A DNA stretch of 64,000 bases, from assembly GCA_902526825.1 (NCBI GenBank), contig CABZMN010000006.1:1-64000 (forward strand), written 5' to 3'. Origin of the DNA: an uncultured Candidatus Actinomarina sp. (GTDB lineage Bacteria; Actinomycetota; Acidimicrobiia; Actinomarinales; Actinomarinaceae). Below are positions 41,528 to 49,676 of this stretch, in pieces (within the stretch, counting starts at the first letter, position 1; the number at the start of each line of letters is the position of its first letter). Position numbers and translations under genes: made by a program. Below the pieces are notes generated by a model that saw only the letters and a list, made by a program, of their open reading frames with translations, did no database searches and was not told the origin of the DNA.

Positions 41528-42193
41528 TTAATCTTTTCCAGGTTTTAAAAATATTTTATTTCTTCCCTGAACTAGGTGATATATATCCATTAATGCATTT
41601 TTATCTATTTCGAGAGAATCTGTAAGCTTGTATTCGCTCATCAGTTCAAATCTTCTATTTTTGTAGTCAATTTTTGTAGGAACAATAGTTGCATCAAGTT
41701 CTTTCCCTATATAATAAAAGCCAGTTTTGATTGTTTTGTTCGTGTGCATGAGCCCTTCAACAGTTAGATATAAAATAAATTTATCTTTTGTTTTTAATTC
41801 ATCAATAACTTGTTGAGTTACTCCTGAGGATTTTGTTCTCCAGACAGGTATTCCACCAAAATTCATCATTACTTTTTTTTGTATCAAGCCAAATGGATGT
41901 GGAATTCCTAATTTATCTGGGTTCTTTTTAAAGGGAATTGGTACAACAATTCTTGTAAACATAGATATAGATCCTAAAAAATAAAATTTTAAATCCGACG
42001 CCATGCAAACAAAAAATGCATAAATACTATCAAAAGAAGAAGAGTGGGGTGCTGAGGCAATAATTATTTTTTTGTTATCTGGAAGGTTACCAATGATATC
42101 CCAATTAATTAACTTTAAAATTACTCTTCCCAAAGGTCCTAAGATATATCTTTTTTTTATAGGATGATTTTTAGTTATTTTTATATCTTTCAT
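41528..42193 (-). CDS. Lysophospholipid acyltransferase family protein
   Basis: This PlsC-like acyltransferase of 221 residues would move an acyl group to a glycerolipid or other acceptor at the membrane. The HxxxxD catalytic motif is SAPHSSSFDSIYAF near residue 50. The later block reads TVEGLMHTNKTIKTGF, corresponding to the glycerol-phosphate binding EGT region. A hydrophobic patch lies near residues 10-30. It resembles the protein encoded at 52357-53025 in overall layout. Confidence 0.8.
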   Translation of the reverse strand: MKDIKITKNHPIKKRYILGPLGRVILKLINWDIIGNLPDNKKIIIASAPHSSSFDSIYAFFVCMASDLKFYFLGSISMFTRIVVPIPFKKNPDKLGIPHPFGLIQKKVMMNFGGIPVWRTKSSGVTQQVIDELKTKDKFILYLTVEGLMHTNKTIKTGFYYIGKELDATIVPTKIDYKNRRFELMSEYKLTDSLEIDKNALMDIYHLVQGRNKIFLKPGKD

Positions 42194-42218
42194 AAATTAA
42201 AGACGAAAGCCTAAATGT

Positions 42219-43421
42219 TTAAGGATAATATAACCTTCCCGTGCTTTCTTCCACAGTAGGGATTACAGTTTTTCTTTCCTCCTCTGAAAGATAGATCCAT
42301 AAATCAAAATCAGCAAAAAATTCATCTCTTGTTAAACCAAATGTATTTAAAAATACAAGTTCTGGATCACCTAAATTTTTTAATTCTGGGTAATAAACAT
42401 TTTCAAAAACATAAGGATCATTTACTTTATGAGTTAGATAAGCAGCTGCCCAAGCTCCCCATCCATAAACAGCTTGGCTACATGGATCACTATATTTTAT
42501 GTCTCTTATTGACATTCCTGGACACTGCTCCATGGCTCTTTGTCCATCAAAATATTGATTATTAAATTCTTGAAATATGTCTCCTTGATTGTTTTTATAA
42601 TTGCCTTTCTTTATCTGCTCTTCTAAGATCATTATTTCTTTAAAAACTGCTGTTCCTTCTTGAAGCCACGTACCCCCAACAAGATAGTCAATCGAATCAA
42701 AATCAAAATCACATGTTGATCGAACATCTCTATCAGAACAATTATAAAAATCCATATGAGCCATCTGGAACACATGCCAATATTCATGGAAAACACCTCT
42801 TACTTCAATGTTGTATCCTTCACCATTTTCAACTTCAAAACCAATTGGTTTTGACCAAACAAGCAAATGGTACCTCTGTTCAAATTGTCCGTTATGACCT
42901 TTATTTCCACTGGCTGGAAATCCTCTTTGTTCAGTTTCTAGACCGCTTCGAAGGTACTCTGAAAAATATCTTTCATCGATAAAGTTCATACAATCGTCAA
43001 AATCTTGAAAATTAAATCGAAGGTCATTTGAATCAAAATTACCGGTCTCTTCTCGATTAGTACAAAAAAGATTAGATAGTTTGTCTTTTTCACTTTCATC
43101 AGTTCCTACAAAATAGATTTCAACAGGATATTTTCCGAGTTTTTCTTGAATTATAGAAAAGGCATACTCTACTCGGCCATGAACCTCTGTTGGTATATCT
43201 CCTGCAAAATAAAGTTTTGCTGGATAGTCAACTAAAGTCATATGATCTATTAGTTCTTCTTTTTTTTCAGTTACTTTATTGCTTTCTGATTGTTGTGAGG
43301 TTTCATTGCTTTCTGATTGTTGAGAGGTTTCATTGCTTTCTGATTGTTGAGAGGTTTGCTGCGATTCTGAAGCTCCTCCACAAAAAGACAAAAGTAATAT
43401 AAAAATTAAAGATTTCTTCAT
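42219..43421 (-). CDS. Lipoprotein with gluzincin-type metallopeptidase motif and Ser/Gln/Glu repeats
   Basis: A lipoprotein signal (SLIFILLLSFCGGASES, Cys near residue 14) is followed by three near-perfect SQQSESNET repeats that act as a flexible linker, then a 340-residue outer domain. This domain has VFHEYWHVFQMAH (HExxH) near residue 212 and WLQEGTAVFKE about 45 residues later, the spacing and sequence expected for a zinc peptidase of the MA-like/gluzincin group. Four or more cysteines may form disulfides. The substrate is unknown. The linker repeats are also visible as a 27-base tandem repeat in the DNA. Confidence 0.75.
   Translation of the reverse strand: MKKSLIFILLLSFCGGASESQQTSQQSESNETSQQSESNETSQQSESNKVTEKKEELIDHMTLVDYPAKLYFAGDIPTEVHGRVEYAFSIIQEKLGKYPVEIYFVGTDESEKDKLSNLFCTNREETGNFDSNDLRFNFQDFDDCMNFIDERYFSEYLRSGLETEQRGFPASGNKGHNGQFEQRYHLLVWSKPIGFEVENGEGYNIEVRGVFHEYWHVFQMAHMDFYNCSDRDVRSTCDFDFDSIDYLVGGTWLQEGTAVFKEIMILEEQIKKGNYKNNQGDIFQEFNNQYFDGQRAMEQCPGMSIRDIKYSDPCSQAVYGWGAWAAAYLTHKVNDPYVFENVYYPELKNLGDPELVFLNTFGLTRDEFFADFDLWIYLSEEERKTVIPTVEESTGRLYYP
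43278..43358. repeat. 27-base tandem repeat, three copies, inside the metallopeptidase-like lipoprotein gene
   Basis: The unit attgctttctgattgttgtgaggtttc occurs three times without gaps (43278, 43305, 43332), differing by one base in the first copy and one at the last. It encodes SQQSESNET on the minus strand. High identity suggests recent expansion and possible length variation between strains. Confidence 0.95.
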
Positions 43422-43546
43422 AATACAAGTATATACCTAATAAAAGTTGGCTTTTGTGTTGATAAACCCTTAATTTCTGTTTTTACAAAAAATTAATATT
43501 CTAAAAGTTTTAGTAAATTCAGCTAAATGCTACTATTTTTGAAACA

Positions 43547-43732
43547 ATGAGTAAAAAAGTAACAAAATTTTTAGAATTTGAAGATAGAGTTTTTAGAGCT
43601 CCATATAACTATTTAAAAAAAATTGGACTCATTGATAAAGTAAAAGAAATCAAACAACGTTTCGTAGAAATCTATTCAAAAGACGAAGAAATTCCATACG
43701 GTGGAAATCAAATGTTTTTTGGTGACGATTAA
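43547..43732 (+). CDS. Small protein, function unknown
   Basis: The 61-residue soluble protein has a basic, aromatic N-terminal half (KFLEFEDRVFRAPYNYLKK) and an acidic end with GGNQMFFGDD. No membrane segment is predicted. The start lies 125 bases from the divergent lipoprotein gene. No family is recognised; coding is supported only by frame openness and position. Confidence 0.5.
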   Translation: MSKKVTKFLEFEDRVFRAPYNYLKKIGLIDKVKEIKQRFVEIYSKDEEIPYGGNQMFFGDD

Positions 43733-43739
43733 AAACTTC

Positions 43740-44003
43740 TTAATATCTGTCTTTACTATCGTTCTTTAATCTCTCTACTTCCTTTTCAACTGAAAAAAGA
43801 CTATTGCTTGTAATGCCTACAAAATGTGAAAGCAAACCAATACCCCAACCACTAACAACAAAATACCACCAATTCGAACCGGTAGAATCAATAAATACAT
43901 CAAATAAAGTTAGAGCTAAGCAAACAATAAAATAAATTACACTGTGAACCCTAAAACCAATTCGTGCTTTTGCTTTTCTAATTAGCTTTTCATCATTATC
44001 CAT
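43740..44003 (-). CDS. 2TM domain protein
   Basis: The protein of 87 residues matches the small 2TM domain layout: a basic helix (ARIGFRVHSVIYFIVCLALTLFDV) with His in the first membrane helix, a short loop with WWYFVVSGWGIGLLSHF in the second, and a charged tail. In other bacteria this domain often sits in front of histidine kinases or LytTR regulators; here it is alone. It is divergent from the epimerase-like gene by 15 bases. Confidence 0.75.
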   Translation of the reverse strand: MDNDEKLIRKAKARIGFRVHSVIYFIVCLALTLFDVFIDSTGSNWWYFVVSGWGIGLLSHFVGITSNSLFSVEKEVERLKNDSKDRY

Positions 44004-44018
44004 AATTAAAATAATAAT

Positions 44019-45011
44019 ATGACTCTCGCATTAATTACTGGTGGATCTGGACATGTTGGAGCAAATCTTACACGAGAATTAATTAATCAAGGATACAAAG
44101 TGCGGTGCATTGATTATGACAATGATTATCGAGCCTTTGAAAGTTTAGACATTGAGTTAATTGAAGCTGACATTACAGATAAAGATTCTTTAAAGCCAGC
44201 TTTTAAAGATGTTGAGGTAGTTTTCCACACAGCTGCTTTTATAAGTCTTGATAGAAGATATGAGAATCTGATAAGAAAAATAAATGTCGAGGGGACAAAA
44301 AATGTATGTGAAGCATCTGTTGATGCAAATATAAAAAAATTAGTTCATTTTTCTTCTATTGATGCCTTTCAAAGAGAGCCGATGGATGAACCATTATATG
44401 AATCTAGAAATCTTGTATCTGGTCTTAAGTCAATTCCATATGACCTTTCTAAGGCTGATGGTCAAAGAATTGTTTTAGATTTTACAAATAATTATCTGGA
44501 TGCAAGTATTATTCATCCAACATCAATAATGGGTCCCAATGATTTTAAACCTGGACTAAATTGTCAATCAATGATCGATATTGCAAACCAAAAGAGGCTT
44601 TTGAATATAGATTTTGGATATAACTATGTTGACGTAAGAGATTTATCAAAAACTGCAATTAATTGTTCAATAAAAGGAGTTAATGGTCAAAATTATCTCG
44701 TAGGCGGAGAATTTTTGATGTTTCCAGAAATTGCAAAAATGATAGGCGAATTATTAGATAGAAGAACTTTGCTTGCTGCTTTACCTATATCTTCAATGTA
44801 TTTCAATGTTCCGTATGAAATAGTAAAGTCAAAATTTACAAATAAACCAAGACTCATGACGATTGACACTATTCATACAATAAAAACTGCACATAAACTA
44901 ATTCCTTGTACGCTCGCCAAAAATGAACTAGGTCACGAAAATAGACCTTTCATTGAAACAATAAGTGATACAATTAATTTCTTTATTAATAGAGGGTTGA
45001 TAAAAAATTAA
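44019..45011 (+). CDS. NAD-dependent epimerase/dehydratase family protein
   Basis: An extended SDR of 330 residues. The Rossmann motif is LITGGSGHVGANLTREL at the N-terminus, and the catalytic YxxxK is PYDLSKADGQ near residue 145 with SS of the SSIDAF strand. The family handles sugar nucleotides, flavonoid-like or steroid-like substrates; HTAAFISL and VEGTKNV are typical of the 3-beta-HSD/DFR group. The end overlaps the convergent lysA gene by four bases. Confidence 0.85.
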   Translation: MTLALITGGSGHVGANLTRELINQGYKVRCIDYDNDYRAFESLDIELIEADITDKDSLKPAFKDVEVVFHTAAFISLDRRYENLIRKINVEGTKNVCEASVDANIKKLVHFSSIDAFQREPMDEPLYESRNLVSGLKSIPYDLSKADGQRIVLDFTNNYLDASIIHPTSIMGPNDFKPGLNCQSMIDIANQKRLLNIDFGYNYVDVRDLSKTAINCSIKGVNGQNYLVGGEFLMFPEIAKMIGELLDRRTLLAALPISSMYFNVPYEIVKSKFTNKPRLMTIDTIHTIKTAHKLIPCTLAKNELGHENRPFIETISDTINFFINRGLIKN

Positions 45012-46300
45012 GAATCTTGTGCAAGAGTATCTTCAAAAGACTGTCTTTTAACTAAGTCGAAAACCTCATTACTTGATATACCAATGACTTTAGCCTTTGG
45101 AACCCGATTATAATTACTGGCCATAGCGAATGTGTAAGCTCCGGTAGATGTTGACATTAAAATATCGCCTGGATTTGTGTCAGTTGGAAGACTTGCTTCT
45201 TCAACTAAAAGATCTCCTGATTCGCAATGTCTTCCAGATACTGCAAAAACTTTTTCTTCCTCTTTTTTGTTTCCTGATATATTAAATAGCTTGTGTTCAC
45301 TACCATATAAAGCTGGTCTTGGATTATCTGACATTCCTCCATCAACCAAAATATATGGTTTATCTCCTCTGTCATCTTTAATTGCTCCTGCTGTGTAAAG
45401 AATTAGTCCAGCATTATTAACAACTGCTCTCCCTGGTTCAATCATTAATTTATAGTCTGAACTCCAGTTTTCTTCAATGCCAGACTTAATCGCTTCAGCG
45501 TAAACTTCAAGATCTTGACTATTCTCGTCCCCTTCATAGGGAGAAAAGAAACCACCACCAGCATCAAAAACAATCTCTCTTTCAACACTGGCTTTGTTAT
45601 TCTCTAAAAATAAAGAGCACTCTTCCATTGCTTTTTTAAATCTTTCAGGGTCTTTAATCTGACTTCCTATATGGACATGAATTCCTGAAAATAAAAGTGA
45701 GTCAGATTTGTAAACTTCTTTTAGGGCTGTATCAGCAATATCAATTGAAAGTCCAAACTGCTGATCATAACCAGATGTCAAAACCATTGGATGAGTTTCA
45801 GCCCCAAGATCTAAATTTATCCTTAAAATAACTGGTTGTTTTCTTTTATTTTTTGAAGCAATGTCTTGTAGTAAAGATATTTCATTCAAGTTATCAATTG
45901 ATATATGTCCACCATTATTAGAAATGAAAAAATCTACTTCTTCTATAGTTTTATAAGTCCCATTAAAAAGTGTATTTTCAAGTGTTTCTAATGAAGACAA
46001 TACAGTCGCCATTTCACCACCTGAGACCACATCAACACCCCAGTTATTTTTATCTAGTAATTCAACAAGTTTTTTACAAATGAAAGCTTTCGCAGCATAT
46101 CTATATATCACATCCTCTCCAAAAGCATTTGTGAAATCAGATATATTATTTTCGATATGATTCCAATCATATACATAAAGAGGTGTTCCATGTTCTGATG
46201 CGATATCTATAAGTGAAAAGTCATTTATAAACGCAACTCCCTCGTCAAGCGTTAAGTTTTTTGGTAAATAATTCATTTTTTTAAACGTCTCTTTATCCAT
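45008..46300 (-). CDS. lysA: Diaminopimelate decarboxylase
   Basis: LysA makes lysine from meso-diaminopimelate with PLP. The Schiff-base Lys is in VIYRYAAKAFICKKL near residue 68. HVHIGSQIKDPERF, DAGGGFFSPY, EPGRAVVNNAGLILY and GRHCESGDLL are all typical; the last carries the catalytic Cys. The length of 430 is normal. The first codons overlap the end of the endonuclease IV gene by 28 bases. Confidence 0.94.
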   Translation of the reverse strand: MDKETFKKMNYLPKNLTLDEGVAFINDFSLIDIASEHGTPLYVYDWNHIENNISDFTNAFGEDVIYRYAAKAFICKKLVELLDKNNWGVDVVSGGEMATVLSSLETLENTLFNGTYKTIEEVDFFISNNGGHISIDNLNEISLLQDIASKNKRKQPVILRINLDLGAETHPMVLTSGYDQQFGLSIDIADTALKEVYKSDSLLFSGIHVHIGSQIKDPERFKKAMEECSLFLENNKASVEREIVFDAGGGFFSPYEGDENSQDLEVYAEAIKSGIEENWSSDYKLMIEPGRAVVNNAGLILYTAGAIKDDRGDKPYILVDGGMSDNPRPALYGSEHKLFNISGNKKEEEKVFAVSGRHCESGDLLVEEASLPTDTNPGDILMSTSTGAYTFAMASNYNRVPKAKVIGISSNEVFDLVKRQSFEDTLAQDS

Positions 46301-47040
46301 GCAATGTCTTTCTTTTGGGCTTCAAGTCCTCCAGGTGTTTCAACAACAATATCTGTTTTGCAGTTTTTAATTACATATTCTAGTTCATCTTTTGGGATCT
46401 GGCCTTTACCTAAATTTTCATGGCGATCCCTCGAGCTCTCAAAACCATCTTTAGAATCATTAAAGTGTACAAGATCTATTTTTTTAACAAGCTTATTAAA
46501 TCCCCTCACTGCTTTTTTTGTAGGAATGCCTCCAGCCCAAGTGTGGCAAGTATCTAAACATAACCCAACGTTTAAGTGGCCAATTACTTCCCAGAGTCTC
46601 TCAATAGAGTCCATGTATCTTGCAACAGAGTTTTTTCCTCCAGCAGTATTTTCAACCAGCACTCTCATACCTGTATCTTCAACGTGTTCTAAAGCTTTTC
46701 TCCAGTTATCGTAACCAACACTAATGTCTCCGCCTTCTCCAACTGATCCTCCATGAACAATTACTCCTTTGGCACCAAAACTTGCAGCGACTTTACACGT
46801 ATCTTTCAATAGTTTTCTACTTGGATGACGAACTTTATTGTTGGGTGTTGCAACATTGATCAAGTAGGGAGAATGGACATATATCGGCCCATCATAGTCT
46901 TGTAAAATATCGATATCTTCTCGAGGTTTTGGGCTCTTCCACATTTGTGGGCTTGAAATAAAAATCTGAAAAGTATCTCCTTTTCTCATTTTTATTTCCT
47001 CTACTGCATTTTTAGAGGGTATGTGTGCACCAACATTCAT
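46273..47040 (-). CDS. nfo: Endonuclease IV (AP endonuclease)
   Basis: The enzyme cuts DNA at abasic sites in base excision repair and binds three zinc ions. Motifs are VGAHIPS at the start, YVHSPYLINVA, GVIVHGGSVG, VENTAGGKNSV, LCLDTCHTWAGG, VHFNDSKDG and DRHENLGKGQI. All His, Asp and Glu ligands expected from these blocks are visible. The length of 255 is slightly short of the usual 280. Confidence 0.94.
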   Translation of the reverse strand: MNVGAHIPSKNAVEEIKMRKGDTFQIFISSPQMWKSPKPREDIDILQDYDGPIYVHSPYLINVATPNNKVRHPSRKLLKDTCKVAASFGAKGVIVHGGSVGEGGDISVGYDNWRKALEHVEDTGMRVLVENTAGGKNSVARYMDSIERLWEVIGHLNVGLCLDTCHTWAGGIPTKKAVRGFNKLVKKIDLVHFNDSKDGFESSRDRHENLGKGQIPKDELEYVIKNCKTDIVVETPGGLEAQKKDIAWIKRRLKK

Positions 47041-47084
47041 GGGTTAAGTATAAATGAAAAAGGGATTATTTAGATTTATAAACT

Positions 47085-48092
47085 TTAGGGAAGAATTAAT
47101 TGTGCTGTAAATAATTGATAAATAGGATTTTTCATAGGATCGGCCATTTCATTTGTTGCCCCACTCATAACCAGCAAATATGTTCCATTGTCAAGTGGTA
47201 CTCCTGTTGGATCTAAGTAACTAAAATCTTTTTCAGTTATTCTCTTTTTACTAAATTTCCAATCTAAGCCATCTCTTGAGGTTGCGTAAAATATACTTTG
47301 GGGTATGTCGGGAAGGTAGTGTGGAGTGTATGACATTACAGCTCTCCAGTCTCCTTCTTCAGCTTTTAAAACTTCAAAATCTACATAGCCATCATCAATT
47401 CTGTAACCTGGGTCAAGTGTAAACTCAATCCCTTTTGTTGTTTTTGACGTTGCGCTCGAAATTTTCTCAGGTGAAAAATTATCCTCTGTATATATCCAGT
47501 AAACTCTTACCAAACCATTTGGCGTAACTACTGAGTCGGGAACACCCCAAGCTACTTCATCTTCTTTAGCTGTAATCCCTAAAGGTGTTTTCTCAGTATA
47601 TGAGAGCCCATCCTCAGAAAAAATTGCAGTATAAATTCCACTTTCCATTGTATTTGGGTTCATTTCTACAAAATAACCCCTTCTTTCACCATCTAGGGTT
47701 TCAATCAAAGTTAGATCTGTAATAAATCGAATGGTTCCCTGTTTTTCGCAATCAAAATCATAACTACAAAGAAAAACTACAACACCATCAAAATCATTGT
47801 AAAAAAGTCTTAAAGTAGATTCATCTACTATTTCCATATGCGAACTTGTACCGTAATGATCTATAGGTTTTATATTTTCAATCGTTACAGCTTGATTTTC
47901 CTTACTTACTGAATCAGATTTATTATTTGTGTCAGTTTGGGCGGTTTCTTCCAATTTTTCAGTTGTTTCTAAATTGTTCACATCAGTTTCTATATCTTCT
48001 TCTATCGGTTCATTTACTTCGATAGAGGAACCACTACCACACATACCAAAAGCTAATATTAAAAAACATAAAATAAACTTTTTTTCTTTCAT
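47085..48092 (-). CDS. Beta-propeller-like lipoprotein, paralogue of the upstream gene
   Basis: A lipoprotein signal (FILCFLILAFGMCGSGS) precedes an acidic Thr/Asn-rich spacer and an outer domain of about 260 residues. Repeated blades are suggested by SEDGLSYTEKTPLG, WGVPDSVVTPNGLVRVYWIY and SRDGLDWKF, which resemble BNR/sialidase or GH43/GH32-like propellers. No catalytic residues can be assigned. The upstream gene encodes a clear paralogue with the same motifs in the same order, and its end overlaps this start by four bases, so this is a tandem duplication. Confidence 0.75.
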   Translation of the reverse strand: MKEKKFILCFLILAFGMCGSGSSIEVNEPIEEDIETDVNNLETTEKLEETAQTDTNNKSDSVSKENQAVTIENIKPIDHYGTSSHMEIVDESTLRLFYNDFDGVVVFLCSYDFDCEKQGTIRFITDLTLIETLDGERRGYFVEMNPNTMESGIYTAIFSEDGLSYTEKTPLGITAKEDEVAWGVPDSVVTPNGLVRVYWIYTEDNFSPEKISSATSKTTKGIEFTLDPGYRIDDGYVDFEVLKAEEGDWRAVMSYTPHYLPDIPQSIFYATSRDGLDWKFSKKRITEKDFSYLDPTGVPLDNGTYLLVMSGATNEMADPMKNPIYQLFTAQLILP

Positions 48093-49342
48093 GGCAGTAC
48101 TAACTCAGCAGCAAACAATACATGTTCTCTAGCTCCCAAGGTATTAGGAGCAGCTGAACCTACAACTAAAAAGTTTTTGTCATCAATTTGGATGGCTGTA
48201 GGGTCGAAGTAAGAATACCCTTTAGGAGTTATTCTTTCCTCGATTAAATCCCACTTTAACCCATCTTTAGATTTTGCATAAAATAGGCTCTGAGGTATTT
48301 CGGGCATATAATGTGGAGTGTACGACATTAGAGCTTTCCAGTCTCCTTCGACAGCTCTTATTACTTCAAAATCTACATAACCATTTTCTAACCTGTATCC
48401 AGGATCCATGGCAAACTCAATACCCTTAGTAGTTTTAGATGTTGCACTTACAAGTTTTTCATCAGAGGTCTTGTCTTCTGTATAAACCCAATAAACTCTT
48501 ACTAAACCATTTGGCATTAATACAGCATCTGGCACTCCCCAGGCAATCTCATTCTGATCTACAGGAAACCCAAGCGGTGTTTCATTACTATAACTCAATC
48601 CATCTTCTGAAAAAACAGCAGTAAAAATATCTTTCTGTTTGGTTTGAGGATTTAATGCAACATAGTATCCTCTTCTTACCCCGGCTAGTGTCTTGATTAT
48701 TGTAAGGTCTGACATCCTCTCAAGAGCTCCTTGTATTTCACACTTAAGCTCATAATCACATAAAGATACTGCTATCCCTTTTACCTCAATGCTGCTGTAA
48801 AATAATCTGAGAGTCTTGTCATCAACTTTTTCTAAATGAGGACTTACGCCATCTTCGTCCAAAGATCTAATGTTTTCAACGCTTGCAAATGAAGTGGCGT
48901 AATAGGTCTCTTGAACAATTTCAGTATCATTAGAGGAAGTTGCTTCTTTTATTCCTATTCCAGGTGGACCAGGAAGATTACATGATGTGAAATAATCCAT
49001 ATGCTCCTGAAGAATTGCCCCTTCCTCCATTAAGCTTTTTTCCATGCTTTTTAGAGATTCTGTGGTTGAAATTTCTGATATACATTGCTTTTCATTATCT
49101 GCTAAAAACGAAAGTGCACCTTGCGGGAATTCTTTAAGGACTTCTTTAATATCAGCCATTTCAGTATTTGCTTCCGGTTTTGATAGTTGTTCTTTTTCTT
49201 GGACTTCGTTTTCGATAATTTCATTTTCAACTGGATTTTCTAATACTTGAGGTGAGTTTACAGGCGATTCAATATTTTCTTCACCAGAGCATGCTTGAAG
49301 TAAAAAAAGTAAGATAATCCCTATTTTTATTGACTTTTTCAT
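48089..49342 (-). CDS. Beta-propeller-like lipoprotein with additional N-terminal domain
   Basis: A lipoprotein signal (IGIILLFLLQACSGEE) is followed by an acidic spacer, then a helical domain of about 90 residues with two cysteines (FLADNEKQCISEISTTESLKS and FTSCNLPGPPGIGI) that the downstream paralogue lacks. The propeller-like domain follows: SEDGLSYSNETPLGFPV, WGVPDAVLMPNGLVRVYWVY, SKDGLKWDL. It may bind or degrade a glycan or peptide outside the cell. The first gene of a two-gene unit. Confidence 0.75.
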   Translation of the reverse strand: MKKSIKIGIILLFLLQACSGEENIESPVNSPQVLENPVENEIIENEVQEKEQLSKPEANTEMADIKEVLKEFPQGALSFLADNEKQCISEISTTESLKSMEKSLMEEGAILQEHMDYFTSCNLPGPPGIGIKEATSSNDTEIVQETYYATSFASVENIRSLDEDGVSPHLEKVDDKTLRLFYSSIEVKGIAVSLCDYELKCEIQGALERMSDLTIIKTLAGVRRGYYVALNPQTKQKDIFTAVFSEDGLSYSNETPLGFPVDQNEIAWGVPDAVLMPNGLVRVYWVYTEDKTSDEKLVSATSKTTKGIEFAMDPGYRLENGYVDFEVIRAVEGDWKALMSYTPHYMPEIPQSLFYAKSKDGLKWDLIEERITPKGYSYFDPTAIQIDDKNFLVVGSAAPNTLGAREHVLFAAELVLP

Positions 49343-49408
49343 GGTTTAATTATATGAATTTTTTCCAAAATTTAAAAGAAAATCAAAAGAATATTAAACT
49401 AAATGATA

Positions 49409-49492
49409 AGACTTCCTTTCGTGCTTTGAGCCACTGCTAAAAGTGTGATAAAACAAAAATAACAGCCACAAGGGAGTCTTTTTGCTTTTTTT
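49409..49492 (+). ncRNA. Candidate structured RNA with terminator-like end
   Basis: On the plus strand AGACTTCCTT (49409-49418) can pair with AAGGGAGTCT (49470-49479) in a 10-bp stem with one G-U pair, closing a 51-base loop. The 3' arm is followed by TTTTGCTTTTTTT, as in an intrinsic terminator. No plus-strand gene lies upstream. It could be a small RNA or a bidirectional terminator. No clear promoter is seen. Confidence 0.35.
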
Positions 49493-49503
49493 GATAAAAA
49501 ATT

Positions 49504-49663
49504 GGCTATAAAGCAAAAATCCCGATTGATCTTGCGACCCTTCGGGATTTTCTATTCTATCTCATTTTCGGTCTTGCGACTTCTTTTTTGATAGTGTGTA
49601 TTAAATTTACATACATATCTATGTTTTGGCAAAAAATTTAAGATCTTTTTTTTCGCGAACTTT
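49504..49663 (-). repeat. Copy A of a ~160-base structured 3' element after the P450 gene
   Basis: Read on the minus strand, the element starts about 14 bases after the P450 stop with AAGTTCGCGAAAAA, continues through TTTTGC and a hairpin with GTC-GCAA-GAC, and ends in an intrinsic terminator (49517-49550). It is matched by copy B at 50973-51128: the terminator half (about 52 bases) is nearly identical and the rest is diverged but keeps the motif order. The 334-base spacer 49343-49676 holds this element and the candidate RNA above, and no coding frame that I can support. Confidence 0.85.
49517..49550 (-). terminator. Intrinsic terminator within repeat copy A
   Basis: On the minus strand AAATCCCG/CGGGATTT forms an 8-bp stem followed by TTTGC. 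The 18-base loop contains GGTC-GCAA-GATC, a second small stem with a GNRA tetraloop. It ends the P450 transcript. Confidence 0.8.
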
Positions 49664-49676
49664 TTAAGATAAAACC

